DNA from: UBA5066 sp048500275
GTDB lineage: Bacteria > Acidobacteriota > Thermoanaerobaculia > UBA5066
Assembly (NCBI GenBank): GCA_048500275.1
Contig: JASNYI010000001.1
Coordinates: 868,001 to 932,000, forward strand
Length of the DNA: 64,000 nt
Direction: 5' to 3'
Below, piece after piece: positions 1 to 9,743 of this stretch. Numbering within the stretch: the first letter of the stretch is position 1; every line of letters begins with the position of its first letter. The position numbers and the translations under genes are program-made. The notes beneath the pieces were generated by a model. It had not been told where the DNA came from and did no database searches. It saw only the letters and a program-made list of their open reading frames with translations.

Positions 1-1
1 C

Positions 2-832
2 GAGGTGACGTTGGGGGGCGAGCGGCGCGTCCTCGACGTCGCCGTCTCCCCGTTCCCCGGCGCGCGCGACGGCTCCGCCGCGCGGGTCTGGGTCCTCTCC
101 GACGCCACGGAGGTCTCCCGGCTCGAGAAGAGCCTCGCCGAGAGGGACCGGCTCTCGGCCCTCTCGACCCTCTCGGCCGGCGTCGCGCACGAGGTGAACA
201 CGCCCCTCACCGGCGTCGCCAGCTTCGCGCGGCTCCTCCTCGACGAGACGCCGGCCGACGACCCGCGGCGCCCGCTCGTCGAGAAGATCGAGCGCCAGGC
301 CTTCCGCGCCGCCCGCCTCGTCGGAAGCCTCCTCGACCTCGCCCGCGGGCGCCCGCGAGAGCTCTCCCCGCTCGATCCGGCCGAGCTCGTCGGCGAGGCC
401 TGCCGCTCGATCGAGGACGACGTCCGCGGCCGGGGCGTTCGCCTCGACGTCCACCTCCCCGCCTCGCTTCCGCGCGTCCTCGGGCACGGCGACGCGCTGG
501 TGCAGGTCGTCGTGAACCTCCTGAAGAACGCCGTCGACGCCGTCGCCCTCCCGAAGGAGGGCCGTGCCGGCCCGGGCCGCGTGAGCATCGCCGCCGCCGG
601 CTCCGGAGGGAACGTCCTCCTCACCGTCGAGGACGACGGACCCGGCCTGTCCCGCGAGGACCAGTCGAAGGTCTTCGCCCCCTTCCACACCACGAAGGGC
701 GGCCAGGGAGGCGTGGGCCTCGGCCTCGCCATCGCCGGGGATATCATCCGGGCTCACGGAGGCTCGCTCTCGGTCGACTCCTCCCCGGGGCACGGCGCCC
801 GGTTCACGGTGAGCCTCCCGGCGCAGAGATGA
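2..832 (+). CDS. Sensor histidine kinase, C-terminal part (5' end outside window)
   Basis: The frame is open from base 2, so the gene starts upstream of the window; the GTG at 5 is unlikely to be the true start. What remains is the end of a PAS-like sensor segment (about residues 1-40), a HisKA dimerisation helix with phospho-acceptor His near residue 63 (motif GVAHEVNTPLTG), and a HATPase_c domain with N box NLLKNAVDAV, G1 box DDGPGLS and G2 box GGVGLGLAI. It would autophosphorylate and pass phosphate to the next gene's receiver: the two overlap by 4 nt (ATGA), a typical NtrB/NtrC-type pair. No membrane segment is visible in the part present. The signal sensed cannot be read from this fragment. 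Confidence 0.93.
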   Translation, partial: EVTLGGERRVLDVAVSPFPGARDGSAARVWVLSDATEVSRLEKSLAERDRLSALSTLSAGVAHEVNTPLTGVASFARLLLDETPADDPRRPLVEKIERQAFRAARLVGSLLDLARGRPRELSPLDPAELVGEACRSIEDDVRGRGVRLDVHLPASLPRVLGHGDALVQVVVNLLKNAVDAVALPKEGRAGPGRVSIAAAGSGGNVLLTVEDDGPGLSREDQSKVFAPFHTTKGGQGGVGLGLAIAGDIIRAHGGSLSVDSSPGHGARFTVSLPAQR

Positions 833-2217
833 AAGTCCTCATCGTCGACGACGAGCCGGTCGTCCGCGAGGTCCTCCGGACGGTCCTCTCGCGAGCCGGC
901 TACGGAACGAGCGAGGCGGCGACGGCCGCCGAGGGGCTCGCCCTCTTCGCCGACCCGGCGGTCGACCTCGTCCTCCTCGACCTGATGCTCCCCGACCGGC
1001 CGGGCCTCGAGGTCCTCCCCGAGATGCGCGAGAGGCGGCCCGACGTCCCGGTCGTCGTCGTCACGGCCTACTCCTCGGTCGAGAGCGCGATCGCCGCGAT
1101 GAAGGAGGGGGCGTTCCACTACGTCCCCAAGCCGTTCCGCAACGAGGAGGTCGTCCACCTCGTGGGGCAGGCGCTCGAGAAGCGGCGGCTCGTCGCCGAG
1201 AACCGCGAGCTGAAGGAGCGGCTCGACTCGGGGCGGGACTTCCCCGGGATGGTCGGCCGTTCGGCGCCGATGGAGAAGGTCTTCCAGACGATCCGCCAGG
1301 CCGCCCCCGCGCGCTCCACGGTCCTCGTCACGGGGGAGAGCGGCACCGGCAAGGAGCTCGTCGCGCGGGCCCTGCACCGCCTCTCGCAGCGGGCCTCCGG
1401 GCCGTTCGTCACCGTCCACTCCGGCGCCATGCCGCCCGACCTCCTCGAGTCGAACCTCTTCGGGCACGTGAGGGGGGCCTTCACCGGGGCGGTCGCCGAG
1501 AAGAAGGGGCTCTTCAAGGTCGCCGACGGCGGGACGATTTTCTTCGACGAGATCGGGACCGTCCCGATGGAGACGCAGGCCAAGCTCCTGCGAGTCCTCC
1601 AGGAGAGGGAGTTCCTCCCGGTGGGCGCCGTCGAGCCGATCCGCTCCGACGTGCGCGTCGTCGCCGCCACGAACGCCGACCTCGGCCGCTTCGTGGAAGA
1701 AGGGAAGTTCCGGGAAGACCTCTTCTACCGCCTCTGCGTGATCACCATCGGCCTCCCGCCCCTGCGCGAGCGCAAGGAGGACATCCCCCTCCTCGTCGAC
1801 TCCCTCGTCTCGCGGGCGGCCCGCGACAACGGCCGCCCCGTCCCGCCCGTGACGCCCGACGCGATGAAGGCGCTCCTCGACCACGACTGGCCCGGGAACG
1901 TCCGCGAGCTGGAGAACGTCCTCGAGCGGGCTGTCGTCCTCGGCCCGGGCGTCGTCGACCTCGACCAGCTTCCCGACGCCGTCCGCCGCTCGGTGCCGCG
2001 CCCCGAGGCCCTCCCGGCGGAGGGGCTCGTCTTCTACGACGCCGTCGCGAAGTACGAGAGGGGCCTCCTCGGCGCGGCGATGCACCGTGCGGGCGGCGTG
2101 CAGAAGGAGGCCGCCCGCCTCCTCGGCCTCTCCCCCACGACGCTCAACGAGATGCTCAAGCGAAACGGCATGATCCCGCGCCGCGCGCCGCGCGCGACCG
2201 AGCCCGAGCCCGCGTGA
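829..2217 (+). CDS. NtrC-family sigma-54-dependent response regulator
   Basis: 462 residues with the full NtrC order. The receiver has acidic pocket D7/D8, phospho-acceptor D51, T79 and K101. The AAA+ domain has Walker A GESGTGKE (169-176), an intact sigma-54 contact loop GAFTGA (216-221) and Walker B FFDEIG (about 238-243). A Fis-type helix-turn-helix follows (about 415-450). It should activate transcription from sigma-54 promoters once phosphorylated by the kinase just upstream, whose stop overlaps this ATG. The next gene, a secreted carboxypeptidase, also overlaps by 4 nt, so all three are probably co-transcribed. The target promoters are unknown; I did not find a convincing sigma-54 promoter in this window. 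Confidence 0.95.
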   Translation: MKVLIVDDEPVVREVLRTVLSRAGYGTSEAATAAEGLALFADPAVDLVLLDLMLPDRPGLEVLPEMRERRPDVPVVVVTAYSSVESAIAAMKEGAFHYVPKPFRNEEVVHLVGQALEKRRLVAENRELKERLDSGRDFPGMVGRSAPMEKVFQTIRQAAPARSTVLVTGESGTGKELVARALHRLSQRASGPFVTVHSGAMPPDLLESNLFGHVRGAFTGAVAEKKGLFKVADGGTIFFDEIGTVPMETQAKLLRVLQEREFLPVGAVEPIRSDVRVVAATNADLGRFVEEGKFREDLFYRLCVITIGLPPLRERKEDIPLLVDSLVSRAARDNGRPVPPVTPDAMKALLDHDWPGNVRELENVLERAVVLGPGVVDLDQLPDAVRRSVPRPEALPAEGLVFYDAVAKYERGLLGAAMHRAGGVQKEAARLLGLSPTTLNEMLKRNGMIPRRAPRATEPEPA

Positions 2218-4928
2218 AGCGGCTCCTGACCGCCTCCCTCCTCGCCGCGTTCCTCGCCGCGTCCGGCACCGCGCCGGCAGCCCCGGCGGACGACCCCGTC
2301 TTCTCGACGCGCGGAATCCCCTCGGGGACCGTCCTCGCCGAAGCAGCGCGGGACCCGAAGGTCCCGGCTCCGGACGCGGTCCTCGGCCACCGGATCGGCG
2401 ACGCCCTCACGCCGCACGCCTCCCTCGCGAGGTACGCCCGCGCGCTCGAAGCCGCCTCCCCGCGCGTGTCCGTCGCGGCCTACGGCACGACCCCCGAGGG
2501 ACGCGAGCTCCTGCGCGTCGTCGTCACGAGCCCCGGCAACCTCGCCCGCCTCGACGAGATCGCCGCCGGCCTGAAGAGCCTCTCCGCCCCGCGGGGAACG
2601 CCGCGCGAAGCCGCCCGCGCCGTCGTCGAGCGGTCCCCCGCCGTCGTCTGGGTCTCCTGCGGCATCCACGGCAACGAGGTCGCCGGGCCCGAGGCCTGCG
2701 CCGCGCTCCTCTACACGCTCGCCGCCTCGCGCGAGAGCGCCGTCGAGGAGGTCCTCTCCTCGCTCGTCGTCGTCGTCGACCCGTGCGCGAACCCCGACGG
2801 CCACGAGAGGCACGTCGCGTACTGGCGCTCCGTGGCGGGCGTCGAGCCGGACCCCGACCCGCTCTCCCTGGAGAACGACCCGCCCTGGCCCTGGGGGCGG
2901 ACGAACCACCTCGGCGTCGACCTCAACCGCGACTGGGCATGGGGCACGCAGCCGGAGACGCGCGCGCGCCTCGCCGCGCTCCGCGCGCTCCCGCCGCAGG
3001 TCTATGTCGACGTCCACGAGATGGGGAGCGAGCAGAGCTACTTCTTCCCCCCGCCCGCCGAGCCGGTCCACCCCCTCGTCCCCGAGACGACGCAGCGCCG
3101 GGTGGAGGCGTTCGGGAAGGCGAACGCCGAGGCCTTCGACGCGCGCGGCTGGAGCTACTTCTCCCGCGAGGTCTTCGACCTCTTCTACCCGGCCTACGGC
3201 GACTCGTGGCCCTCCTTCCGCGGCATGGTCGGGATGACCTTCGAGGTCGGCGGCAAGGGGGCGCTCGCCCACCGCCGCAGGGACGGCGTCGTCGTCACGC
3301 TCAAGGAGCGGGCCCTCAAGCACTGGACGGCCCTCGACGCGACCCTCCGCGAGGCCGCCGCGGCCCGCGCCGGCCTCCTCGCCGACTACGAGCGCTTCTT
3401 CCGCGCCTCGCTCGAGGGAGGCCGCCGCGTCTTCGTCCTCCCCGGCGGGCAGGACCCGACCCGCCTCTCCTCGCTCGCCGAGCTCCTCGCCCTCCAGGGC
3501 GTCGACGCCGAGGCCACGACCCGCCCGCTCCCGAACGTCCCGACGAAAGGGGAGACGCTTCCCGCCGGGTCGCTCGTCGTCGACACGGCCCAGCCCTACG
3601 GCCGCTTCGCCGAGGTCGTCCTCGCGTCCCAGGCGGCACTCGCGCCGCCTTTCCTGGAGGAGGAACGGCGGCGCCTCCTCGTCGAGGAGGACGAACGCTT
3701 CTTCGACGTGACCGCCTGGAGCCTCCCCATCGCCTTCGGCCTCAGGGCGCACGTCCTGCCCGGCCGGGCGCCGCTCGCGGGCGCGCTGGCCCCCTGGAAG
3801 CCCCGGGAGGCCACTCCGGCCGCTGAGGGCCGCTTCGGCTGGCTCCTGCCCGGGAACGACGCGGCCAGCCGGCGCGCGGCGGCCACGCTCGCCGCCTCCG
3901 GCGTCCGCGTCTGGGTCACGACGAAGGAGGCGCGCGCCGGCGGCGCCGCCGTTCCGGCCGGCTCCTACGTCGTGAGACGCGAGGGAAACGGGGACGTGAC
4001 CGACCTCGACGGCCTCGTCTCGCGAATCGCCGCCGGTGCCGCCGCGCGGCCGCAACCTCTCTCGAGCGCCTCCACGGAGGCCGGCCCCTCGTTCGGGTCC
4101 TCCTCGATGCTGCGCCTCGAGCCCCCCCGCGTGGTCCTCCTCGCGGGCGACGGCTCCGACCCGTCCGGGATCGCCTTCCTCCGGGACTCCCTCGAGCGGG
4201 GGCTCGGGGTCCGGCCCACGCTCCGCCGGGCCGGCTCGGTCGGGCCGGACGGGTTCGACGGCGTCACCGCGCTCGTCGTCCCCCACGGCAACGCCCGTTT
4301 CCGGCAGGCGCTCCTCTCCGACGGGACGGCCGAGGCGATCCGCCGGTACGTGGACGGGGGAGGCGTCGTCGTCGCCGTCCGGGGCGGCGCCGCCGCCCTC
4401 AGGGAAAAGCCGCTCGAGCTCTCGAAGGTCGACGTCTGGAAGCCCCCGCAGGACGAGGAGAGCGCGGAGAGCGCCGAGGCCGCCGAGGGAGTCCCCGTCG
4501 AGAGGCCCGCGCCGCAGGCGGCCCCTCCTGTGAGCCAGGAGGCCGCGCTCGAACGAGAGCTCGAGCGCCGTCTCCTCCCGATCCCCGGCGCCGCCCTCCG
4601 GACCCAGGCCCTCCCGGGCCACCCCCTGCTGTTCGGCCTCGACGGCTCGCCCGCGTTCCTCGTCGTCGACGGCGAGCCCCCCCTCCGGCTGCCCGCGGCG
4701 AGAGCGAACGTCGTCACCGTCGCCCCCGAAGAGCCCCTCGTCTCCGGCTTCGGCTGGCAGGAGGCCCTCGAGCGCTGGAAGGGGGCCGCCGTGGTGCAGG
4801 TCGAGGAAGTCGGGCGGGGCCGCGTCGTCAGCTTCGCCGCAGACCCCGTCTTCCGGGGCGTCTGGCGCGGCTCCGAGGCGGTGTTCCTGAACTCGGTCCT
4901 CCTCGGCCCGTCGCTCGGGTCGAGGTAG
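2214..4928 (+). CDS. Secreted M14-family zinc carboxypeptidase with long C-terminal extension
   Basis: 904 residues starting at a GTG that overlaps the regulator stop (GTGA). A signal peptide of about 25 residues (MKRLLTASLLAAFLA...) points to export. The M14 fold is marked by zinc ligands HGNE (H152, E155), third ligand H268 in VDVHEMGSEQ, substrate-site motif DLNRDW near 242, and probable catalytic Glu E344 in MTFEVGGKG. It should trim C-terminal residues from peptides in the periplasm or outside the cell. About 500 residues follow the catalytic domain; the stretch from about 640 to 730 resembles a glutamine-amidotransferase-like fold (VVLLAGDGSDPSG, GGGVVVAVRGG), as seen in several large bacterial M14 proteins. 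Substrate unknown. Confidence 0.9.
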   Translation: MKRLLTASLLAAFLAASGTAPAAPADDPVFSTRGIPSGTVLAEAARDPKVPAPDAVLGHRIGDALTPHASLARYARALEAASPRVSVAAYGTTPEGRELLRVVVTSPGNLARLDEIAAGLKSLSAPRGTPREAARAVVERSPAVVWVSCGIHGNEVAGPEACAALLYTLAASRESAVEEVLSSLVVVVDPCANPDGHERHVAYWRSVAGVEPDPDPLSLENDPPWPWGRTNHLGVDLNRDWAWGTQPETRARLAALRALPPQVYVDVHEMGSEQSYFFPPPAEPVHPLVPETTQRRVEAFGKANAEAFDARGWSYFSREVFDLFYPAYGDSWPSFRGMVGMTFEVGGKGALAHRRRDGVVVTLKERALKHWTALDATLREAAAARAGLLADYERFFRASLEGGRRVFVLPGGQDPTRLSSLAELLALQGVDAEATTRPLPNVPTKGETLPAGSLVVDTAQPYGRFAEVVLASQAALAPPFLEEERRRLLVEEDERFFDVTAWSLPIAFGLRAHVLPGRAPLAGALAPWKPREATPAAEGRFGWLLPGNDAASRRAAATLAASGVRVWVTTKEARAGGAAVPAGSYVVRREGNGDVTDLDGLVSRIAAGAAARPQPLSSASTEAGPSFGSSSMLRLEPPRVVLLAGDGSDPSGIAFLRDSLERGLGVRPTLRRAGSVGPDGFDGVTALVVPHGNARFRQALLSDGTAEAIRRYVDGGGVVVAVRGGAAALREKPLELSKVDVWKPPQDEESAESAEAAEGVPVERPAPQAAPPVSQEAALERELERRLLPIPGAALRTQALPGHPLLFGLDGSPAFLVVDGEPPLRLPAARANVVTVAPEEPLVSGFGWQEALERWKGAAVVQVEEVGRGRVVSFAADPVFRGVWRGSEAVFLNSVLLGPSLGSR

Positions 4929-4959
4929 CAACCTCGCCGCGGCGATCTCGAGGCCGGAC

Positions 4960-6615
4960 CTAGAGCCTTCGCAGCAGGACGACCGTCCGGTCGTCGTGGA
5001 ACGGGACGCCTTCCGCGAACGCCGCGAGGCCCTCCCCGATCGCCGCCTCGATCTCGCCGAGCGGTTTCTCCGCGACGCCGCGGACCCGCTCCACGAGGCG
5101 ATCGAGGCCGAACTCGTCGTCCTCGGGATTCGCCGCCTCGGTGACGCCGTCGGTGTAGAGGACGAGGAGGTCGCCGGGAGAGAGCGTGAGCGCCCCGGAG
5201 CCGTACGCCTGTCCCGGGAAGAGGCCGAGCGGCGGCCCCTGCGCCGGGAGGAGCTCCTGCCCGCCCGCGGCGCGCAGGACGACCCCCGGGTTGTGCCCGG
5301 CGTTCGCCCAGACGACGGACCCCGTCTCGGGGTCGTAGAGGACGGCGATGAACGTGATGAACTTCTCGGGGCTCGTCCGGCGGTAGACGAGGTCGTTCAG
5401 CCGGGCGCAGACGCGGTCGGGCGGGAAGTTCTCCGCGGCCCACGCCTGGAAGGCCGACTGGACGGAAGCCGCCAGGATCGAGGCCGCCATTCCCTTCCCG
5501 CAGACGTCCGCCACGACGACGTCGACCATCCCGTCGCCCCGGACGAAGAAATCGTAGTAGTCGCCCGAGACCGTCCGGGAGGGGAGCGTCCGGCCGAAGA
5601 GCTCCGAGTCCGGGAGGTCGGGCGCCCGCTCCGGGAAGAGCCGGCGCTGGACGTCCCAGGCGAGGGCCATCTCCCGCTCGATCCTCTGCTTTGCGACTGC
5701 GGCCTCGTGGAGCCTCAGGTTCTGGATCTTGATCGCCGCCGTGTTCGCGAGCGAGGTCAGGAGCCGGAGGTCCTCCTCCGTGAAGCTCTTCCGGCCGAGC
5801 CGCGCCTCGAGGTAGACGAGCCCGATCACCTCGTCGTCGACGAAGAGGGGCGCCGCCAGGCAGGACGTGATCCCCGAGAGGCGGATCGACTCGGCGGTCC
5901 CGATCTTCGCGTCGGTCGCCGTGTCGATCATCAGCACCCCGTGCCGCTGCTCCGTCACGGTATCCACGAGCGTCCGCGAGAGACGGATGTCGGCGGGGTC
6001 GATGCCGGGGGCGAACCTCACCGCCTCCGGGCGGAGCTCGCCCGGGCCGTCTCGCAGCATCAGGAGGCCCCGGTCGGGCTCGAGGTAGGCGAAGAGCTTC
6101 TCGAGGATCAGCTCCGACAGCTCGGAGAGGGGCAGGTTCGTCAGGAGCGCGAGCGAGACGTCGTTGAGGATCTGGAGCGATGTGGCGAGGCGCTTCAGCT
6201 CGGCCGCGTCCTCGACTTCCCGGGCCGCCGGCCGCCGCAGGCCCGTCGCCACGCTGGCGGTCGAGATCATCGTCCTCTCGCCACGGTCCGTCGCCGGGCC
6301 TATGACGACGCGCGTCCCCGACAGGGCCTCCTCGGAGACCTCGATCCTCGTCTCGCCGAGGACGATCAGGTCGCCCGGCCTGAGGACGACCGGGTCGGCG
6401 ATCCTCGTCCCGTTCAGCTGCGTCCCGTTCCGCGAGCCGAGGTCCGTCAGAACGACCCCTTCGGGCTTCTGGTCGAGGCGTGCGTGGACCCTGGAGAGGG
6501 TCCGGTCCACGAGGAAGACGTCGTTCGTGGAGGCGCGCCCGAGCGTCAGGGCCGGGCGGTCGACCCGGAGGCGGCGGGCGGGCTCGTCGGGGGTGTGGAT
6601 GGTCAGCTCGAGCAC
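4960..6615 (-). CDS. FHA-GAF-SpoIIE (PP2C-type) serine phosphatase regulator
   Basis: 551 residues from a GTG start (VLELTIHTPDEP); reading further upstream would only add out-of-context sequence opposite rpmE and prfA. An N-terminal FHA domain (about 1-100; GRASTND, SRVHA, DLGSRNGT) binds phosphothreonine. A GAF domain follows (about 145-305). The C-terminal SpoIIE/PP2C phosphatase (about 320-551) has metal-binding motifs SGDYYDFF, VADVCGKGMAA, NAGHNP and YTDGVTEA. This architecture belongs to phosphatases that act on anti-sigma-factor antagonists or on Ser/Thr-kinase circuits. It stands alone, convergent with the M14 gene and divergent from rpmE. No partner kinase or STAS protein lies nearby, so the target is unknown. 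Confidence 0.92.
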   Translation of the reverse strand: MLELTIHTPDEPARRLRVDRPALTLGRASTNDVFLVDRTLSRVHARLDQKPEGVVLTDLGSRNGTQLNGTRIADPVVLRPGDLIVLGETRIEVSEEALSGTRVVIGPATDRGERTMISTASVATGLRRPAAREVEDAAELKRLATSLQILNDVSLALLTNLPLSELSELILEKLFAYLEPDRGLLMLRDGPGELRPEAVRFAPGIDPADIRLSRTLVDTVTEQRHGVLMIDTATDAKIGTAESIRLSGITSCLAAPLFVDDEVIGLVYLEARLGRKSFTEEDLRLLTSLANTAAIKIQNLRLHEAAVAKQRIEREMALAWDVQRRLFPERAPDLPDSELFGRTLPSRTVSGDYYDFFVRGDGMVDVVVADVCGKGMAASILAASVQSAFQAWAAENFPPDRVCARLNDLVYRRTSPEKFITFIAVLYDPETGSVVWANAGHNPGVVLRAAGGQELLPAQGPPLGLFPGQAYGSGALTLSPGDLLVLYTDGVTEAANPEDDEFGLDRLVERVRGVAEKPLGEIEAAIGEGLAAFAEGVPFHDDRTVVLLRRL

Positions 6616-6721
6616 GGTCTTCGAGTTTAGCGCCCGGCCCCCCGGAGGCCCCCGGAGGATGTGGTATCTTCCCCGGTTCCGGCCCGGCTCACATGCGGCC
6701 GGGCGAAGAAGGAGCCTGCCC

Positions 6722-6958
6722 GTGAAGGAGAAGATCCACCCCCAGTACCAGGAGGTCACCGTCCACTGCTCCTGCGGCGCGACGTGGAAGACCGGAAGCA
6801 CGATGAAGGAGCTGCGGCTGGAAATCTGCTCGCAGTGCCACCCCTTCTTCACCGGCAAGGCCAAGCTGATCGACACCGCCGGCCGCGTCGAGCGCTTCCA
6901 GAAGCGGTTCGCCAAGTCGGCCGCCGCGGTCGCCGCCGCCGCCGCCGCGAACTCCTGA
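6722..6958 (+). CDS. rpmE: 50S ribosomal protein L31 (zinc-binding type)
   Basis: 78 residues from a GTG preceded by a good Shine-Dalgarno AAGGAG (6709-6714, 7-nt spacing). The N-terminus MKEKIHPQYQEVTVHCSCG and the downstream CSQCHPFFTGK are diagnostic of L31. Zinc ligands are C16, C18, C36 and C39, so this is the zinc-containing paralogue. The C-terminal tail is Ala-rich and low complexity (AAAVAAAAAANS), a little longer than usual. It precedes prfA by 44 nt; an rpmE-prfA pairing is common in bacteria. The divergent FHA-GAF-phosphatase gene starts 107 nt upstream. Confidence 0.96.
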   Translation: MKEKIHPQYQEVTVHCSCGATWKTGSTMKELRLEICSQCHPFFTGKAKLIDTAGRVERFQKRFAKSAAAVAAAAAANS

Positions 6959-7002
6959 GGAGGGCGGCCGCCCTCCTCGCCCCCTGACCCGGGAACCGAC
7001 GG

Positions 7003-8085
7003 ATGCTCGAGAAGCTCGCAGAGATCGAGAGGCGCTACGCGTCGCTCGAGGAGCGGCTCGGAAGCCCCGACGTCGTCGCCGACCACCAGGAGTCGACGAA
7101 GATCCACCGCGCGATGCGCGAGATCGCCCCGGTCGTCGAGAAGGTCCGCGAGCTGCGCCGGGCACAGGACGAGCTCGCCGGGGCCCGCGAGATGCTCGAC
7201 ACGCTCCCCGCGGGGGACGAGCTGCGCGACATGGCCCAGGGAGAGGCCGACGGCCTCAGGGCCCGCGTCGAGGCGCTCGAGGAGGAGATCCGCATCCTCC
7301 TCCTCCCGAAGGACCCGAACGACGGCAAGAACGTCGTCCTCGAGATCCGCGCCGGGACCGGCGGCGACGAGGCCGCCCTCTTCGCCGAGGAGCTCTTCCG
7401 GATGTACGTCCGCTACGCCGAGACGCGCGGCTGGCGCGTCGAGGTGATCGACCGCTCCGAGTCGGGCGGGCGCGGCGGGCTCAAGGAGGTCCAGGCGATC
7501 GTCGAGGGGGAGGGCGCCTTCTCCCGCCTCAAGTACGAGGGGGGCGTCCACCGCGTCCAGCGGGTCCCCGAGACGGAATCCCAGGGGCGCATCCACACCT
7601 CCGCCGCGACCGTCGCGATCCTCCCCGAGGCCGAGGAGGTCGAGCTCGAGATCGCCGAGAAGGACCTGCGCCTCGACCTCTTCTGCGCCTCCGGACCCGG
7701 CGGGCAGGGAGTCAACACCACCTACTCGGCCGTCCGGATCACGCACCTGCCGACGAACACCGTCGTCCAGTGCCAGGACGAACGCTCGCAGGTCAAGAAC
7801 AAGCTCAAGGCCATGCGCGTCCTCCGGGCCCGCCTCTTCGAGGTGGAGCGGGAGCGGCAGGAGGCGGCCTACGCCGCCGACCGCAAGAAGATGGTCGGCT
7901 CGGGAGACCGTTCCGAGAAGATCCGGACCTACAACTTTCCCCAGTCCCGGGTCACGGACCACCGCATCGGCTTCACCTCGCACCGCCTCGGGGAGGTCCT
8001 CGACGGCCGGCTCGACGAGCTGATCGACCCTCTCATCGCGCATTTCCAGGCCGAAAAGCTCAGAATGGAGCTTGCAAAGGCCTGA
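7003..8085 (+). CDS. prfA: Peptide chain release factor 1
   Basis: 360 residues, the usual RF1 length. It releases nascent chains at UAA/UAG. The hydrolysis motif GGQ is at 233-235 in SGPGGQGVNTT. The codon-recognition tripeptide region reads VPETESQGRIHTSAAT (PET at 189-191 in place of the E. coli PAT), which fits RF1 rather than RF2 (SPF). The GGQ glutamine is the substrate of PrmC, whose gene lies at 20069 in the same window. ATG start 44 nt after rpmE. Confidence 0.97.
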   Translation: MLEKLAEIERRYASLEERLGSPDVVADHQESTKIHRAMREIAPVVEKVRELRRAQDELAGAREMLDTLPAGDELRDMAQGEADGLRARVEALEEEIRILLLPKDPNDGKNVVLEIRAGTGGDEAALFAEELFRMYVRYAETRGWRVEVIDRSESGGRGGLKEVQAIVEGEGAFSRLKYEGGVHRVQRVPETESQGRIHTSAATVAILPEAEEVELEIAEKDLRLDLFCASGPGGQGVNTTYSAVRITHLPTNTVVQCQDERSQVKNKLKAMRVLRARLFEVERERQEAAYAADRKKMVGSGDRSEKIRTYNFPQSRVTDHRIGFTSHRLGEVLDGRLDELIDPLIAHFQAEKLRMELAKA

Positions 8086-8188
8086 CGCCCCCGGGAACCC
8101 TCCCCGCGACGCCATCCTTTCAGCGGCGCCGCATCTCCCGCCCTCTTTCCCGCCTCTCTCCCGCGGGGCCCACGGCCGGGAGGGGAAC

Positions 8189-9727
8189 GTGTTCGAGTCG
8201 GCCGAGCTGGGACGGAAGCTCTCGAAGGAAGAGTACGCGGCGGAGCTCCCCGCCCTCCGCGCGAGGCTCCTCGCCGCGCAGTTCGCCCTGAGGACGACGA
8301 GGGTCCCCGTGATCGTCGTCATCGCCGGCGCCGACGGCTCCGGGAAGGGCGACACGGTCAACCGCCTCCTCGAGTGGCTCGACCCGCGCGGCGTCGAGAC
8401 GAACGTCTTCGGCCCGCGCACCGACGAGGAACGCGACCGCCCCGCGGCGTGGCGCTTCTGGAGGACCCTTCCCGCGCGCGGCCGGATCGGCATCTTCTTC
8501 GGCTCCTGGTACACCGAGCCGATCCTGAGGCGGACGATTGGGAAGATGGGGCGCTCCCGCTTCGACGCCGACCTCGCGCGCGTCGCCTTCTTCGAGAAGG
8601 AGCTCGCCAAGGACGGCGCGCTCTTCGTCAAGTGCTGGTTCCACCTCTCGAAGGACGCCCAGAAGAAGCGGCTGAGGAAGTTCGAGAAGGACCCCGAGAC
8701 CCGCTTCAAGGTCACGCGGCTCGACTGGAAGCACTTCGGCCGATACGACCGGTTCGTCGGCGTCGCCGAGCGCGCGCTCCGGACGACCGACACGCCGGAG
8801 GCCCCGTGGACGATCGTCGAGGCCGCCGACGACCGCTGGCGCGACCTCGCCGTCGGTCGCGCCCTCGCGGAGGCGCTCGAGGCGCGCCTCGCCGCCGTCG
8901 CCGCCGCGGACGCGAAGAGGGCCGCCGAGCGGAAGGCGGCGGAGAAGGCCGCGGCGTCGGCGCCGAAGAAGCGCGTGCCGAAGGCGACGACGCCCGCGAA
9001 AGTCGCCTCCGCCCCCGCCGGTGTCCTCTCCACGATCGACCTCGCGCGGACCGTCTCCGACGAGGGGTACAGGAAGGAGCTGCCGCGCCTGCAGGAGCGG
9101 CTCTCGAAGCTCGCGTGGGAAGGCAAGAAGAAGGGGGTCTCGAGCGTCGCCGTCTTCGAGGGTTCGGACGCCGCCGGCAAGGGGGGAGCGATCCGGCGCG
9201 TGACCTGGGCGCTCGACGCCCGCCTCTACCGCGTCATCCCGGTCGCCGCCCCGACCGACGAGGAGCGTGCGCACCACTACCTCTGGCGGTTCTGGCGGCA
9301 CATCCCGCCGGGCGGCACATTCACGATCTACGACCGCTCCTGGTACGGGCGCGTCCTCGTCGAGAGGGTCGAGGGGTTCGCGAAGGAGGAGGAGTGGAAG
9401 CGGGCCTACCTCGAGATCAACGACTTCGAGGCCCAGCTCGTCGAGTCGGGGATCGCCCTCTCCAAGCTCTGGCTCCACATCTCCCCCGAGGAGCAGCTGC
9501 GGCGCTTCCGCGAGCGGCAGCAGGTGGAGTGGAAGAAGCACAAGATCACCGACGAGGACTGGCGCAACCGCGAGAAGTGGGCCTCCTACGAGGTCGCCGT
9601 CGACGAGATGGTCGCCCGCACCTCCACGCACGACGCCCCCTGGACGCTCGTCTCCGCGACCGACAAGAAGGCCGCGCGGCTCACGGTCCTCTCGACCCTC
9701 TGCGACCGGCTGGAGGAGGCGCTGTAG
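8189..9727 (+). CDS. pap: Polyphosphate:AMP phosphotransferase (two fused PPK2 domains)
   Basis: 512 residues from the GTG at 8189, chosen because GGGAGGGG precedes it and the product then begins MFESAELGRKLSKEEY as in PAP proteins; an in-frame ATG at 8072 would add 39 unsupported residues overlapping prfA. Two PPK2 kinase domains are in tandem. The first (about 30-235) has Walker A GADGSGKGD and the second (about 290-510) has GSDAAGKGG. Each has a lid-type Arg-rich segment (WRFWR), and they are joined by an Ala/Lys-rich linker. Tandem PPK2 proteins transfer phosphate from polyphosphate to AMP to give ADP. It is a cytosolic energy-charge enzyme, next to no other polyphosphate gene. Confidence 0.93.
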   Translation: MFESAELGRKLSKEEYAAELPALRARLLAAQFALRTTRVPVIVVIAGADGSGKGDTVNRLLEWLDPRGVETNVFGPRTDEERDRPAAWRFWRTLPARGRIGIFFGSWYTEPILRRTIGKMGRSRFDADLARVAFFEKELAKDGALFVKCWFHLSKDAQKKRLRKFEKDPETRFKVTRLDWKHFGRYDRFVGVAERALRTTDTPEAPWTIVEAADDRWRDLAVGRALAEALEARLAAVAAADAKRAAERKAAEKAAASAPKKRVPKATTPAKVASAPAGVLSTIDLARTVSDEGYRKELPRLQERLSKLAWEGKKKGVSSVAVFEGSDAAGKGGAIRRVTWALDARLYRVIPVAAPTDEERAHHYLWRFWRHIPPGGTFTIYDRSWYGRVLVERVEGFAKEEEWKRAYLEINDFEAQLVESGIALSKLWLHISPEEQLRRFRERQQVEWKKHKITDEDWRNREKWASYEVAVDEMVARTSTHDAPWTLVSATDKKAARLTVLSTLCDRLEEAL

Positions 9728-9743
9728 CGCGCCGCGGCTCGCC

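Noticed and set aside
6616..9180. Upstream extension of the FHA-GAF-phosphatase frame
   Set aside because: It runs antisense through rpmE, prfA and the PPK2 gene with no domain content; the FHA domain begins directly after the GTG at 6615.
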